Part shown: one piece after another, positions 28,690-41,738 of the stretch
Layout: each line of letters begins with the position of its first letter
Numbering within the stretch: the stretch's first letter is position 1
NCBI GenBank assembly: GCA_945643635.1
Contig: CALZFC010000019.1
Coordinates: 1,816,501-1,880,500 of the forward strand
DNA from: Allodiplogaster sudhausi
Taxonomy: Eukaryota > Nematoda > Chromadorea > Rhabditida > Diplogasteridae
Direction: 5' to 3'
Length of the DNA: 64,000 nucleotides
Notes under the pieces: generated by a model
What the model saw: the letters and a program-made list of their open reading frames with translations, nothing else
What the model was told of the DNA's origin: nothing
The model's database searches: none
Translations under genes and position numbers: made by a program

Positions 28690-31600
28690 TTAAGAAACGA
28701 GAGCAGCATCTGCCTTGGTCATCGCCCTCTCCACGCCCACTTCCTCGTACTCCTTCTTAGACACCCAGAAATCCTGCAAAAATGAGCCTAATTCGCTTCC
28801 TTATCATTAGCAGAATAATTTATTACTCCTACAAACTTTATTTTCCGATTGGAAGTCTAGAAATGTGCAAGTGAATAACGTCTTTAAAGGCATCTTCTCT
28901 AGTTGGTACCTGTTTGTCTCGCATGAGATGAGCAAGAACAGCCCCGCCAAGGAAGACCATGTGCTTCCTTCTCGGAGGAGCCTCGATTCGGATCTTGAAC
29001 TTCTGAAAAGAACCATCCATTTAGATACAATTCTATTCACTGAAATAACTGTCAGTTTGAATTAACCATCCCCTATATCACGGTAAATTTTTAAGTTGAC
29101 CTAAATGAGAAGACTGATAAGAAAAGAACCTTGAATCGTTCAGTGTCTCCCTTGAGGACTCTCTCGAGGTACAGTTGCTTGACCTCCCTCTCCAGTCTGG
29201 AAGGCAGTCCCGGGTACATAGTGGAGCCGCCAGAAAGTACAATGTGCTTGTACAGATCCATGCGAACATCTCAATTTTTCCACAGTAAATAACAATGTCT
29301 CAGACATTAAAAAACAGTAAACAAGTTAATATTTCAATAATACAAAGAAAACAAGTCAATATTTTTACTAATTTTGTAACACTTCTCTATGGCATTTTCT
29401 TCAAATGTACCTTCCACTAAATACGAATATACAGTAGAATTTGATAACCCTGACCAATATCCGCAGCTTGAATGGAGTTGAAGAGTTGTTCGGAGAGTCC
29501 GGCCTTCTCCACATCGATGAGATGCGGTTGAAAGAGCACCTCGGGTGCCTCGAATCTCTCCCCGCCCAGGTTCACGATCCGGCCGTCCGGCAACTGACAA
29601 CAAATTCGGTCATTTTCATAAAATATTGTCATGTTTTCAGTTTACAAGTTTATAGCTATTTTGAAAAAATGGGAATAAATGGACACCTGCAAATTATCGA
29701 AAACTAGAAGCATCATCTTTCTTTAAGGGCCAAAATCGCATATTTTCTAAACATGGCGGGTTGCATTTCATTTACAATATGCCTCGGCAAGGTTATCTCT
29801 ACAAATTAGCTTTCATTGAAAACTCGAGAAGTGAAAGACATAAATTAATCAGCCATCTGCAACAGTTCATTGCAGATGGCTCAAACTAAATAGTTAGCTC
29901 GGAATTAAACTTCAAAACCATGTTAACTTTAAAACAGCTTCCCTCACGTCATCGTATAAATCATCCATAACATAATCGTAACGCTGTGTTACTATCACAG
30001 TTGATCCAGAAGGGAACAACCGTCAAAATGCCAAGGAATAACATACCGTATAAGACTGAGTAAGTACAGTAGTCTCAAGGGCGAGGCGCTCCTCCTGCTC
30101 GATGTCGTAGGCTACATAGCAGAGCTTCTCCTTCATCTGGCGGACCGTCTCGAAGTCGGCCGAGTGGTTGAAGGAGTAGCCACGAAGCAGAAGCAGCTGA
30201 AAAAGGATAGCATCACCATGTTCGTTAACAGAAATTAATCTACTTTAGTTCCAAACCATAAACCCAACAACAACCCAACTTTCCGAAACCAGCACCTTTA
30301 GAGAACAATATAAATAAAACAAAGTATGACAGGAAGCTAACAATGTTCCAGTTCACAATGGGTTAGCTAAAATCATATTCGCATCGCATTGGATAGATCC
30401 ATGTTCTCGTCGCATAAGATAGAGCCAATAAGAGAGCCTTAAAAAACAAATGGGTAATAAAAAATTAAGTACTAGCCTTGATAAGATACTTGGTGATATC
30501 CCTGCCCGCAATGTCCAGTCGCCTCGTCTGGTTGTGGAGGGCGTAGCCGTGGTAGACTGGGCAGATGTGAGTCACTCCATCTCCTGCACACAATCTCGTT
30601 AATAACTTTCCAAATTCTCCTGTTAGGACACCCATTGTTGACCAACAATTGGCCTTTTCAATGGAAAATTATTCCCCATGATATATTTTCCCGTAAATTT
30701 CTTTAGTCAGATGGAGGCAGAAATGGGCGTATCTGAAAGAATAAACTCCTTTTTTTCCAAAGTCAAGTGCACATTCTAAATACGTCGTAAGAAAAGAAAA
30801 GGGGGCGGGGAGAGGGAAGGAAAACATTTCCAGGGACCTGAATCGATGACAACTCCTGTGAGTAAGCCCTGGGCGTAGAGAGTCAGCACGGCCTGAGCGA
30901 AGAGTCATTTAGATGGGATGGATGGAAAACAAACAAATCGTAATAAAACAAACTGCACTATACTAAAGAGCAGAGGAACTAATAATAACGACATCAGTTA
31001 ACAACAAGTGTTTCCCGCATTAGAAAAGTACCAAGATGTACCTGAACAGCGACAAAGATGGAGTTGAACCCGTACTGCTCGAACATGACTTGGAAGAGCT
31101 TCTGCCGATTGCTCTTCGGATTCAGCGGCGGCTCTGTCAGCAACAGCTTGCAGTCCTGGAAACAACGACAGTCGGATGGTTTACTTTCATATTCAAGGCA
31201 ATAACAACTGCCAAGAATTTGAAGTTTTCAATACAACTGAGAACGATAAACGAGAATCCTTTCCGTTACCTTTGGATCTATGTCCAGTTTGTCTGGCCCG
31301 AAAGTGTGGTCCCAGACATGGGCCATGTCGTCCCAGTTGCGGACGATTCCGTTCTGCATCGGATACGAGATGTCCAGCATCTGCCGCAGCTGAGAGGCCT
31401 CTTCGCCCACCATCAAATCCTGCAAGAGTAACCCCTTGCGCATTCCTTAGTCGCAAGATATCTTCAGGGCAACCAAAGCAGAAATATGCGAAGAATAGCT
31501 AGCCAGAACTATTTATGGGCAATAAAAATGATCAAAAACCTGCTCAACGTGGCACTGGAATCAAAGACTCCAGATAGACAAAGTAAGTAAGAAAAGTTGT

Positions 31601-31890
31601 TCAGGCGCACCTTAATCTGGATGTTGCCGACTTTCTGCGAAGAGCGTAGAATTGGCCGGCCGACGAGGGACGGGAAGATGTGCGAGGGGAAGTTTGAACC
31701 GGCATAGCCGCATTTCACGAACTATAACGGAAGAATGGATAAAAAGGTAATTCAATAAAGACTGCATAATCCATATTATTTTTAAGAGATCTTACAACAA
31801 CACAACACAATAGCGTCTTTAAGGACGCAAACAGTGACTCACCCCGGATCCGTTGTCGACGACGATAACCTTTCTGCCCTCCGAATCCAT
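28690..31890 (-). CDS. arp2: Actin-related protein 2 (Arp2), complete, 11 coding exons, 396 aa
   Basis: Arp2 is one of the two actin-like subunits of the Arp2/3 complex, which nucleates branched actin filaments. Exons from the 5' end: 31890-31843, 31721-31611, 31419-31270, 31155-31042, 30892-30838, 30583-30477, 30196-30047, 29593-29455, 29269-29130, 29002-28910, 28773-28690 (1191 bp). The product follows animal Arp2 throughout: [20 protein letters not shown] at the start, nucleotide-cleft motifs DNGSG and [16 protein letters not shown], then [35 protein letters not shown] and [14 protein letters not shown]. The length is close to the 394 aa of human Arp2. Ten introns of 114-453 bp; nine are GT-AG, but intron 6 (30476-30197) starts with GC. 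An acceptor-like ttttcag precedes the start codon by 12 bases (exon would begin at 31902). A likely poly(A) signal lies at 28537-28542. Confidence 0.98.
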
Positions 31891-32379
31891 GGCTGAGTCG
31901 GTCTGAAAAGAAAGAACTAGATATAAACTGAAGCGATTAAGAAGAAATTGCCGACGATGCACCTTCTTACCGAGCGTTATAGCGATGAACAATGAGTAAG
32001 CAATGTATACAGTATGAAAAATTTCCGCTCAGGAAATCAAACTCTCGAAATTATACTATGATCATGGCTGTTGTGAATGTTCAGAATGGATCCCGATTTT
32101 CTGAGCCCTATAGTTAAACTATCAAAGATTGACCCAGTTTCGGAGCCCTTTCAAACAATAAGTTGTCAGTGGCCTCTTGTAGTCTTTGGCCAATGTTGAA
32201 GGCGAACTGGAGACCGGAAAAAAAGATGAAGAAGTGGAATTAGGAATAGTGAGAGGAAAGAAGAAGATGAGAATGAGAAGGAGGACTAGAAAGGGAATGT
32301 AAATTGTGTTGAGAGTGAAAGTAGTCTGTGTGGTAGGGAAGAGAGAGCGTAAGAACTAGGGAGCAATAGAATGAAAGAA

Positions 32380-32410
32380 AGAGAGACAGAGAGACAGAGA
32401 GAAGGAGAGA

Positions 32411-32456
<46 letters not shown>
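32380..32456. repeat. (GA)n microsatellite
   Basis: Purine dinucleotide run on the + strand upstream of Arp2, facing a CT run 320 bp away. Confidence 0.9.
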
Positions 32457-32775
32457 AGCTACAGGCCAATCTGGTTGGGGAACAAGCACCTTACTGACCG
32501 GGTGCCCTCTCTCGCCTATCTTTCTCTTCTTGAAACACGCGCGTGCATTCTACTTGTTTTCCGATTTGGCCTCCAGCCTATCTTTTGTAAGAAAAGACTC
32601 TTGACATCATTTCTGCTGCACGCATTCTAAAAGTTGATGATGTAGAAATAGAATCAAAATCTTTATACATATCTATAAATGTCTTTGACAAGATGCCTCT
32701 ATCTTTCTAAAGCTGATATTCATAGCCATTTCTTTTCTTATTTCTCCTAGATTCCGGCAAGGAATTTATCTCTCT

Positions 32776-32777
32776 CA

Positions 32778-32823
<46 letters not shown>

Positions 32824-32879
32824 CTCTCTCCCCTTTACCCCTCTACTATATATTTCTCTCGGTTTATCTCTCTCTCTCT

Positions 32880-32932
<53 letters not shown>
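32776..32932. repeat. (CT)n microsatellite, two blocks
   Basis: Blocks at 32776-32825 and 32866-32932 separated by a short linker containing ccctttacccctctac. Confidence 0.9.
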
Positions 32933-32933
<1 letters not shown>

Positions 32934-33266
32934 TGGTCTCCCTTTATCGCTTGATCTCTTTCTTTCCTCCTGATCTTTGCTAACAACCACAAGTGCCTCT
33001 TTACTCGGAGCGGCTATCAAATCGTCCCATTTTTATCTCGCATATCCTATCTCTTCTTATCCCACTCTGTTTTATCATGGAATTTCTCGATGTGACGAGG
33101 AAACCTTTTTTTTTTTTTAGCTATTTCCCAACCCTTTTTCATTGTTTTCACATCTTTTTCTTTCATTACATTCAGTTTCCCTTCCTGAACATCTCAGGTT
33201 CTTACTACTTCTATTCTTCTCTACTGACATGAATGCCTTGTCAATACCAGCTACTTTTTTTCTGTC

Positions 33267-33267
<1 letters not shown>

Positions 33268-33353
<86 letters not shown>

Positions 33354-33360
33354 CTCTTCC
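33268..33360. repeat. (CT)n microsatellite
   Basis: About 90 bp of CT with a few TTTC interruptions. Confidence 0.9.
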
Positions 33361-33901
33361 TGCCTGTCTGTCTATCTTTCTCCCCCTCTCTTTCTCATAC
33401 GCTGCAGATCAGCAGAACAGTCGTCAGTAGCTGCTGTTGTCGATTGGAAAGAAGGAGGCCATAACATCTTCCTATTCCTTTCTTCCTTAGCTCCTTAGTT
33501 CTCTTGCATGCTTTGTTTCTCCTATTAAGAACAAGACGAAATTATGTACTTGTTAACTTCCTGCAATTAAAATTTCTCTCATTTTGAGTAGGTGTACTCT
33601 TAGAACTACTAAGGACCTTAAACACATATTTCAAATGCGATAGACATTTTTCATTTGTCGTGAAGTATTTAACACATCATCATTACAATTTTAATTTAGA
33701 TATATCGCTTTTTCAAGTATGATTGCAATCAGAGAAATGGCAGCACTTCGTAAATATAACAGATGCAAGATACGAGAACAGAAGAAAGTAAGTGTCGCGA
33801 TAAGAGGAGAAAGAGAAAGTAGTATGACCTGAACGGGTCTTTCAACCTCTTCGAACGCACCCACACAGTTCGTTAAAGGCACAATTTACTTGTCTATGTC
33901 C

Positions 33902-33903
<2 letters not shown>

Positions 33904-33957
<54 letters not shown>

Positions 33958-33985
33958 CTCTCTCTCTCCCTCTTCTCTCTCTCAT
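33904..33985. repeat. (CT)n microsatellite upstream of the SEC14-like gene
   Basis: Pyrimidine run about 500 bp before the start codon at 34458. Confidence 0.9.
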
Positions 33986-34457
33986 TTCTCTCCAACTCTC
34001 TCCTTCTAGCTCTCTTCTCTTGTTGTATTGCCTCGAGAGTGATAGCGATCTCTGCCCGTCCTTCTGAATTGCGTTGCTCTAAGAAAGAAACCAAGCATTC
34101 ACTCTTCGTAGTCGTTACCCGCCGTGTTATTCACATCTTTTCCTTGGCAATCACTTTTTTGGAAGATAAAATACGGATTTCTTTTGGAGTGCGCTTGCCC
34201 TTTCATGCACATCTGTCCATAATTAGGAAAAAATGTGTACACCTTAAAAAATTGCAAGTGCAAGGGCGTATTGCTCTACTCATTTTTCATCCCATTTACA
34301 TATCTATCCACATATGTACTTACCACTAGTCTGAAGATGATTGCTTCCTTGGTGGGCGTTTGGTCAACGCGACCTCGTGTGCATTGTTTTGACAATCACT
34401 AGGTTCTGTCGCAATTCGATCATTGTGAATTCAGAGTGATTTCTTCTTACAGGAAAT

Positions 34458-36837
34458 ATGAAGATATCACCGGACGATAAAGCAAAGGTCGATGAGTTGC
34501 GGGCGTTGGTAAAAGAGCATGTCAGTTTTCTCATTCTCGCTTCTTACACTTTATCTGCTGTTCACAAAATGGACAAACCTTTTTCATAAGTAATATTGGG
34601 AATAAGACAGATTAATTCCGTCCAATTACATGCATGAATTCCAGCTGACTCCCTATTACGACACTGACTTTAATCTTCTTCGCTGGCTGGTCGGCCATGA
34701 CTACAACCTCGAAGTACGCCAATTCACTTTCTCATTATCAAGAATTTTTATATATGTATTTACATGGTCATTCATGTAAATACACACGCCCGGAAATAGG
34801 TTGAAAACATTTTTCCTGATCATTGAGTAATTGTGGAAGTATATACATATGTATCCTGGATAGTACCAATTAAAGTGAATTGTATGACGGCAATTACGGC
34901 AGGTGATCAAGCCGAAGCTGATCAACCATCTGCTGCTTCGTCGCTTTGAAGAATGGCAGTTGGACACGGTGGCGGACAAGCCACGAGACCATCCCATTCA
35001 CAGTCATTGGAAGGTCTGATATAGTTGTTATTACATCATTTACATATGTTTAACTGTCTACATACTACATATAACACAGTTTTCTCTGTAGTCCGGCCTG
35101 ACGGAGAAGGCGGTGCTCACTCCGAACACGATTGTGAATGTGGAGCAAAGCGGTAGCAACGACTACTGGGGACTGCTCCAGTGCTATCCCACCAATGAGA
35201 TTCTCAAGGTGAAAAAAAACTCATTCCCACTGCTTTCAACCCTACATTCCCTCAAAGTTGTGATTAGATTTTTTTATACCAAAATTATGTACTTCTATCT
35301 CTCCTGTTTTTCCACTTTTAACTTTGTAATTCTCTCTCTTTCTCTCTCTGACTCTCTCTCTTTTCTTCTAATCCTTTCCCACCCTCAGGCAAGGGTGCAT
35401 GATCTCGAGAGTATGCAGCGTGCCGTGATGAAGATGGAGAAGGAGACAGGTAATCCTTCTTGTGAGAGTCCTTTTCCTCTCTCTTTCCCCCGCAGGCGAG
35501 CGTTGCTCGATCCTGTACTTCATGGACTTGTCCGGCCTGAAGATGGACCGTCAGCTGACGACTCTGATCACGGGCGCCCTCTCTGCCATCTCTGCCTTCA
35601 TGTCCGAGCACTACGTCGAGCTCATCCACTCTTTCGTACTCGTCAACGCGCCCTCCTTCATCCACACGCTATGGTAACGCATTTTTCCATATTTTAAATG
35701 TTTAATTAATGCCAAGATAATATGTAATTATCTTCAATTTATAACACTGACACGCGCAGGACTCTGGCGCGGCCGTTGCTGCCCGAGCGGACGACGAAGA
35801 AGGTCAAGATTCTCGGCGGTAACTGGCGTCAGGAGGTGCTCGAACTCGCCGTTCCCAGCGCCCTTCCGGCATTCTGGAACGAACCCGACTCCACGGTCTT
35901 TCTTTCCCTTTTTATTTATATATATGTACATATGTACTTTGTCAACTTCTTACATTTTGTTCCTATGATTAAAAAAAGGTATGCAGCAGATAAGAGGAAC
36001 ATGATTTTGTCACCAGCAGATTAGGTTTGGTAATTCGAGATTACTACAAGCTAAAAAAGGGTTTTAACTTATAGCTTGGTTGACTGATTAGATAATGAAA
36101 TACCTCTTCGCAGACCTTCTCTTACCCTCTGGAGCGAGGCGTGCCGTTTCCGCAAGAGTTCTTCTATAAGGGTGCGATGCCTGCGGATGCCGAGACCCTA
36201 ATCGTCAAGGCCGGCCGAACCGGATACATTGAGAAGCACGTCAAGGAGGTCACCGTTCTAATTCGATTTATGAAAAAAAATTTCAAATCCATAACATTAT
36301 AAAAATGTCTGTACATATATGTATTTTATAACATTTTTTTTACGATTTTAGCTTTGAGCGAGTGTTGAATCGGTAAAACAGATTTACGCACCGTCAGAAG
36401 ATTTGAATGCCAACTATATAACTTCTAGAACGAGCGTCTTCGCTTCGAGTTGTCAGGCGATGGCCAGTTCGCCTTCACCGTCTTCTTCTTTGCTGGCAGT
36501 CCGGAAGAGGCGGCCGAAGTCGACACTCTCCAGTGGCCGCGTGCCTATCCACAGTTTAATGTAGCACATTCATTCTCCGAATTATATCTAAAATATTGGT
36601 GGATTTTTTTGTTACGTTAAATTACTTATATATATATATTTTTTTTTCAGAGAGAATTATTTAGATCGATACAAAGCAATGCTTGCTTGGCCTTTCCAGA
36701 AGATTCCCGGCCCTACGATTGTCCCGATGAAGGACGAGTTCCGCTGCCCCCGCACGGGCACGTACCGCGCGTGGTTCTCGAACGAGCACGCCTGGTTCCA
36801 CACTCTCAAGATCTCCTTCGTCTTCTCTATCGTCTGA
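34458..36837 (+). CDS. SEC14-like CRAL-TRIO and GOLD domain protein, complete, 10 coding exons, 379 aa
   Basis: Member of the SEC14L family (CRAL-TRIO lipid-binding domain plus C-terminal GOLD domain), cytosolic proteins that carry hydrophobic ligands such as phosphoinositides or tocopherol and touch the Golgi. Exons: 34458-34520, 34645-34713, 34903-35013, 35092-35208, 35389-35449, 35496-35673, 35760-35895, 36114-36248, 36429-36560, 36700-36837 (1140 bp, phases consistent). Residues 1-55 hold the helical CRAL-TRIO N region (DTDFNLLRWLVGHDYNLE). The lipid domain spans about 80-245 with ILYFMDLSGLKMD, FVLVNAPSFIHTLW and ILGGNWRQEV. GOLD spans about 255-379 with FELSGDGQFAFTVFF, CPRTGTYRAWFSNEHAWFH and KISFVF. 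Resembles the C. elegans CTG (CRAL-TRIO and GOLD) proteins. Intron 5 is only 46 bp. The acceptor at 34452 lies 6 bases before the ATG, suggesting trans-splicing or a UTR intron. Confidence 0.95.
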
Positions 36838-37078
36838 AGTCTCCTTTCATTCTTCCATCTATAGAAATATGTAATGCGCGTTGAAAATAGATTTGTCTAA
36901 ATGTTCGATAAGATACGAGATCGAAGCCGTTCTTTCCTTCAAAACCGGTTAGATTTGCAACCAGTCTATACATTTTACACATGCTAGAGTTCATTTTTCT
37001 TTATAAAAATATTATGTGTTTAAGTTAGATTGTATACCTTTACTCTCAAAAATAATAGAAAATCTCTCCGATAGATCC

Positions 37079-37084
37079 AATAAA
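37079..37084 (+). promoter_or_regulatory. Probable poly(A) signal of the SEC14-like gene
   Basis: AATAAA about 240 bp after the stop codon at 36837, in AT-rich sequence. Confidence 0.5.
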
Positions 37085-39104
37085 TGCCATTTTCAGACAA
37101 TCTTATTTCACTTTCTGTTGATAAACAAATTTGGTTCCATGAAAATTCTCAAGTCAATCATCGGTCAGCACTGTACATATATACATATATAACAACTTCG
37201 TCAATTTTTTCCAGATCAGTTCCAGGCCTCCTCCTCGAATGGACTCTCCAGTAGCTTTTCAGCGTCTCTCCCTCTCTCTCCTTATTCGAGATTCCCCTTT
37301 TCTCTGCGATACGTGTCTCCATAAATTCGTGTGTAAGTCCCGTTCTGTCTCCCTTTTTCGCTTAGCGGCGCCAGGCGCTCCTTCAGTGGACATTCACCAG
37401 CCAAGCCGGGCATAAATATTCCAGAGAGGAGACGGCCCGAGGCATGTGTCCGTGACTCTACACACACGACCTACTTTCCTCCCATAACCCACGACTTTCG
37501 CAGACCAATTTAACCCCCCACCATTTTCTTCTTCTTCTTCAATTCTAACCACTCCCTCGAGTAGAGAACAGCCACTTCCTTCGGCCAAAGTTCACAAAGT
37601 CCACGTCCCTCGAGAATCGACGCGAAGAAAGAAGACAGCCAAATACGGCAAATTTCTGTTCCTTCGCAATTCGAGTCTGCGGACGTCGTCTCTTCCTCAT
37701 CACAATTCTGTCTATTTTTTTTTTGAAATCCCCAACGGAGACGTTCTATGGAGAACACGAATTATTATACTTTGTTCTTATGTATTTCGAAAAAAAATTT
37801 TTCCGACACCTTCAGATAACAGCATGCGACGTCAACATCTCCACCATAATCGGTGTTCCAAACTACATCATTTTATTGCCATCCCCCCCCTTTATTTTCC
37901 TGCCCTAGGGGCGTCGGAATATTCTTTGAAGGTTTTTTGTGGCTGCTACCCTGCCCGTTTTGGCTCTTTCCTGTGCCTGCCACAAATGGTTGTGTGCAGA
38001 TTGCCAGCTTCTGCAACGTCCATTCCTGCAGGCTGCAGCGTACTTCTGGCCAATAAAAAGTTGCTGTTTCGCACGCATCTCACAACGCGCATAATCTCCA
38101 CCCTTCCACAGAAAACCGCGCGCGTTTCGTGCTCCTCAAATTGTTCTTTTACGTTTTGTTTCAGTTTTCTTTGCCTCGAGGACAGGAAGCCATCTTTGTT
38201 CTCTCTCCCTTCTCTTCTTTCCTACGACGTCGTTCCTGGCACGTCAGCACACGTTCCCATTTGACGTGATATCGTCGAACATCGGAATGGATATCGAAGA
38301 GGCCACTCTCAAAAATATTTTAGACAACCAGACATAGTATTTGTTCAGAGCAAAACAGAGAAGCAGGGAAGAAGAAACGAGTGAGAGAGAGAATTAGAAT
38401 AGGGAGAGAGAGCGCAGGAAGAGAGAAGAGGGAGTAGAGATAGTGAGAGAGAGAGAGGGAGAGAGAGAGAGACGGAATAAATAGACTACGGTCATTACAT
38501 CACGGTTTTTTTTTATAATTCTGTCATGTAAGTGCAGAAGCCGAACTTTACAAGTTCAAAGTACAGAGAGAGAAAGCACGAGGGAACGACATTTCAGTCC
38601 TTTTCTCAACGCCTCTTTCTTTCATCTCATGCCAGTTTCCTTCGTTTTCTTTCTTCTCTCTCCATCTCTCTCCATCTTACTCCCTCTGTCTCTCCCTCTC
38701 TCTTTCTCTCTCTCTCTCGATGCCCATGAGACTTAAAAGAGGAAGCCTCCAGAAGGCAACACACATCTACATCACATCAAGGGAGACCTTCGAATAGAAC
38801 GAGCATCGCTCAGATGACAACACTGGTCGGACGATTGTCAGGAGTTCATAGACTAGAGAGACAGGGAGAGAGAGAGAGATGGAGGGAAAGAAAGAAAGAA
38901 AGAAGGAGATAAAGAGATGGAGAGAGGCACAGAGTGAGCGATTGAAATTGCATCTAAAAGAAAGATTTTAAAAAAGAACGCGTTTCGGTAGTTTGGAATG
39001 AGGAAGGTTGGAAGAATAGAAATGCATCATCCATTCTCGCCCACACACGAGATTGCGCGTGTATTCCTTCCTGGTCAGCAATCCACGCGGGAATCTGAGG
39101 GGGT

Positions 39105-39152
<48 letters not shown>

Positions 39153-41027
39153 AAGGGGAGAGGGGCAGAATGGAGTTGGCACGAATCCAAACTAGGAAGT
39201 AAAGGACAACGAAGAGTAAGAAGCTAAGACTCGAACCCTCGAGGACAGTTTGTTATTAAAAATGTCACGTGCACCAAATCTGTCTTTTTGCAAACCGACA
39301 GGCAATCCAACTTCGACAGAATAGATCCCATTTCGATATGATCACTTTCTCAGGACGGTTTAGTTAGTCAGAGTGCTTCCCATTCTGTTGATGACGTCCT
39401 CCTCCCGCCCACCTCCTCCGAATCATGACTAAACATGGTGACAGAATGATTAGAACTCAGGTCTGTTCTGCATTCTTTCTTACTCATTCTCAGATGCTCA
39501 GTCAGAATCCCTGTTCTTGCAGTCTCTTTCTGGATCTCTCTCACGATTTTTCTCTCTCACTCTTTAACTATCTCGCGCTCTCTCTTTCGCAACCTGCCTC
39601 TCTCCCTCTTCTCTTTCTCTCATTCCACCTACTCTCTCCAATCAACTGTCCGTTATCAGTTTCTCTGTTGCAAGCGGCCGTTTCGCGCATTCCACAAATG
39701 CCTTCTACGAAAGCAGCTGATTGTGAGAGGGTGAGAAAAGTATAATAACCACCTCACTTTCCGTGTACATAAATCCTCTATATTCTCCGTCGCAACATTC
39801 CTTTGTCTCTTTCTCCTCTTTGCTGATCCTCTCTCGCGACCCTCATTTAGTCCCTCCTTCCCTTGCGCACTCCCTCACTAAACTATATTTTCACGGCAAC
39901 GACCCTTCGGCTTTTCTTCCTCTCTTTTTACGGCTTAGACTTCACTAGACGTCCAGCTGCCTATGTGCACGTGCGTGCAAGGGGAGTTCTCATTTGATTG
40001 AGGCTGAAAGTCAGAGATGTTCATCGTATGCAAATGTTGCAGAAAAAGAAACAGAGAGAAAGAGAGAGGGAGTGAGAGAGAGAGAAGAGAGAGTGAGAGA
40101 CAAAGCGAGACACAGACACAGAGAAGAGAAGAGAAAGAGAAAAATGCTGGTAGAGGTAAAGGAAGACCAGAAGAAGGGCAGTGCAGGAGAGTCGTGGATA
40201 GCAAGGGAGTGATGCCTACACTCCTCTTTCTTCGCTGTTGCAAAATACATCCGGGGTTCGCCGGAGCCGTGATATGTTTGCGCACTGTCAATGGGGAGAG
40301 ATGGAAAGAGAGATGGGAAGAGAGATGGGAAGAGATAGAGAGAGAAAGAGAGAGAGAGACGGAGAGAGAGAGACGGGGTGGGGTAGTAGAGAGGAATTCT
40401 GGAGAAGGGAGTGATAGAGACAGAAGTGCGCACGTGCAAGAGCGGAGAGAGTGTAAGAGAGAGAGAGAGAGAGAGAGAAAGGAAGGAGAGGGAGGGAAGA
40501 AGGGGGGAAATCGGGACAAAGAGGAGTGTGATGCGGGAAGAAGCGAGCTGCCAGACGGCCTCACATTACTTGTGCACTGTCACTGATCTCGTCTAGCTTT
40601 CTGAGTACTCGAAGTTCTCTCGACTTTCCACTCTCGCTTCCCTCATCCTCTCTTCCCATTCAATCTCTCTCTTTCTTCTTTTCTCTCTCCACCTTCTTTT
40701 AGTCAGACTATCACTTCTGATATTTATCAGTCGATTTCCCCTGCGCTCTTTCTCACTTTCCAGAATCTCGAAACAAGACAACTGTATTGTCCGCTTCCAG
40801 TATACATAATTGTTCATGTCATAATGCCATTTAAATTCAATGATCGCAATGTATTTCTTGCTGCTAAATCTTCCCTGCCTTCCCTGTCCGAGTTCATTTC
40901 ATCTTTGACCAAGTAAATGAATGAAAATGTCGAATGACGCACCGTCGGTGTTTCGTAAGTGATGTTCCTCTGTCGGCTTCTTTCTCCGTCGGTGACACCC
41001 TTCATCTCTCTCTCTCTCGCTCTCTCG

Positions 41028-41059
<32 letters not shown>

Positions 41060-41293
41060 TCCATTCTTTACCTCCTTCGCCTCCCTGCCATTCTCAGACA
41101 GGTCAGTCCGCCCCCCGCATGTGTCAGTCTGTCAACTGCCTTGTACCTACAGACATTCGAACCTGCCAAAGTCATGTTTTGCGCTTTTCGTCACTCTTTC
41201 TTTGAGCAGTCTTCCATTCGTGTTCGAACAGGGAGATCAGCGAGAGAGCGAGGAAGCTGGAGACAAAAGAGAAGTAGCTGGTGAGACAGCAGA

Positions 41294-41329
<36 letters not shown>

Positions 41330-41738
41330 AATATGAGAAAAATAAAAAGAGGAAAAGAGTGAGAGTGACAGATAGGGTGAGAGGCTGAGAAAGATCCTTG
41401 CCGCCCACCCGGATGTCATTCTTAAATTTTGGGCAGACTCCGGCAGAGTGAACTTTATTTGACTTCTTAAAATGCTTAATCTCATGTCATCAATTGATGG
41501 ATGCACTTAGTAGTTTGTAAGAATTTGGATAGAAATTCCTTTCCGCAGAATTCCTCGCAGGGTGTTTTTTTTTCTTTTTCGTCCGATTCGCTATCTTCAT
41601 CCATTCATAGCAAAGTTAAGTTTTTACAGGGAATATAAATGCTTTTTAATCAACCAAAATAGCGGACATCGATAAGTTCAGCTCCCTCTCCCCGTCCGCT
41701 CTGCCGCCTTCCGCTTCCGCTTCGGAGGCGCAGCCGCG
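37085..41738. other. Intergenic region between the SEC14-like and SMOC-like genes
   Basis: Complex sequence to about 38340, including a CCAAT-containing, CG-rich stretch near 38040-38130. Then GA/CT tracts at 38400-38472, 38675-38720, 39109-39150, 40040-40140, 40305-40380, 40455-40490, 41005-41060 and 41290-41330. A 146-codon open frame at 37824-38264 shows no domain. The SMOC 5' UTR may begin at an acceptor-like tttttacag ending at 41630. Confidence 0.6.
39109..39150. repeat. (GA)n microsatellite
   Basis: Uninterrupted purine dinucleotide run. Confidence 0.9.

Larger units (their letters stand above)
31903..34451. other. Divergent Arp2 / SEC14-like intergenic region
   Basis: Shared upstream region of two divergent genes. 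It holds a purine tract at 32380-32456 and pyrimidine tracts at 32776-32932, 33268-33360 and 33904-33985, so this is a microsatellite-dense gap inside an otherwise tract-poor gene island. Promoters of both genes must lie here unless the 5' exons are further away; I see no clear TATA box. Confidence 0.6.

Noticed and set aside
28690..36837. Possible operon of Arp2, SEC14-like and neighbouring genes
   Set aside because: The genes are on alternating strands with kilobase-scale gaps, so co-transcription is not possible.
37824..38264. 146-codon + strand open frame between the SEC14-like and SMOC genes
   Set aside because: No recognisable domain and no splice partner; the frame is compatible with chance in a C/T-rich region.
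39220..39300. B-box-like ggttcgagtct on the minus strand suggesting a tRNA
   Set aside because: No acceptor-stem pairing, no convincing A box and no anticodon arm at the expected distance.
39935..40564. 209-codon minus-strand open frame, the longest in the window
   Set aside because: Made of translated GA repeats with short unique linkers; the opposite strand is equally open with Arg/Glu repeats.
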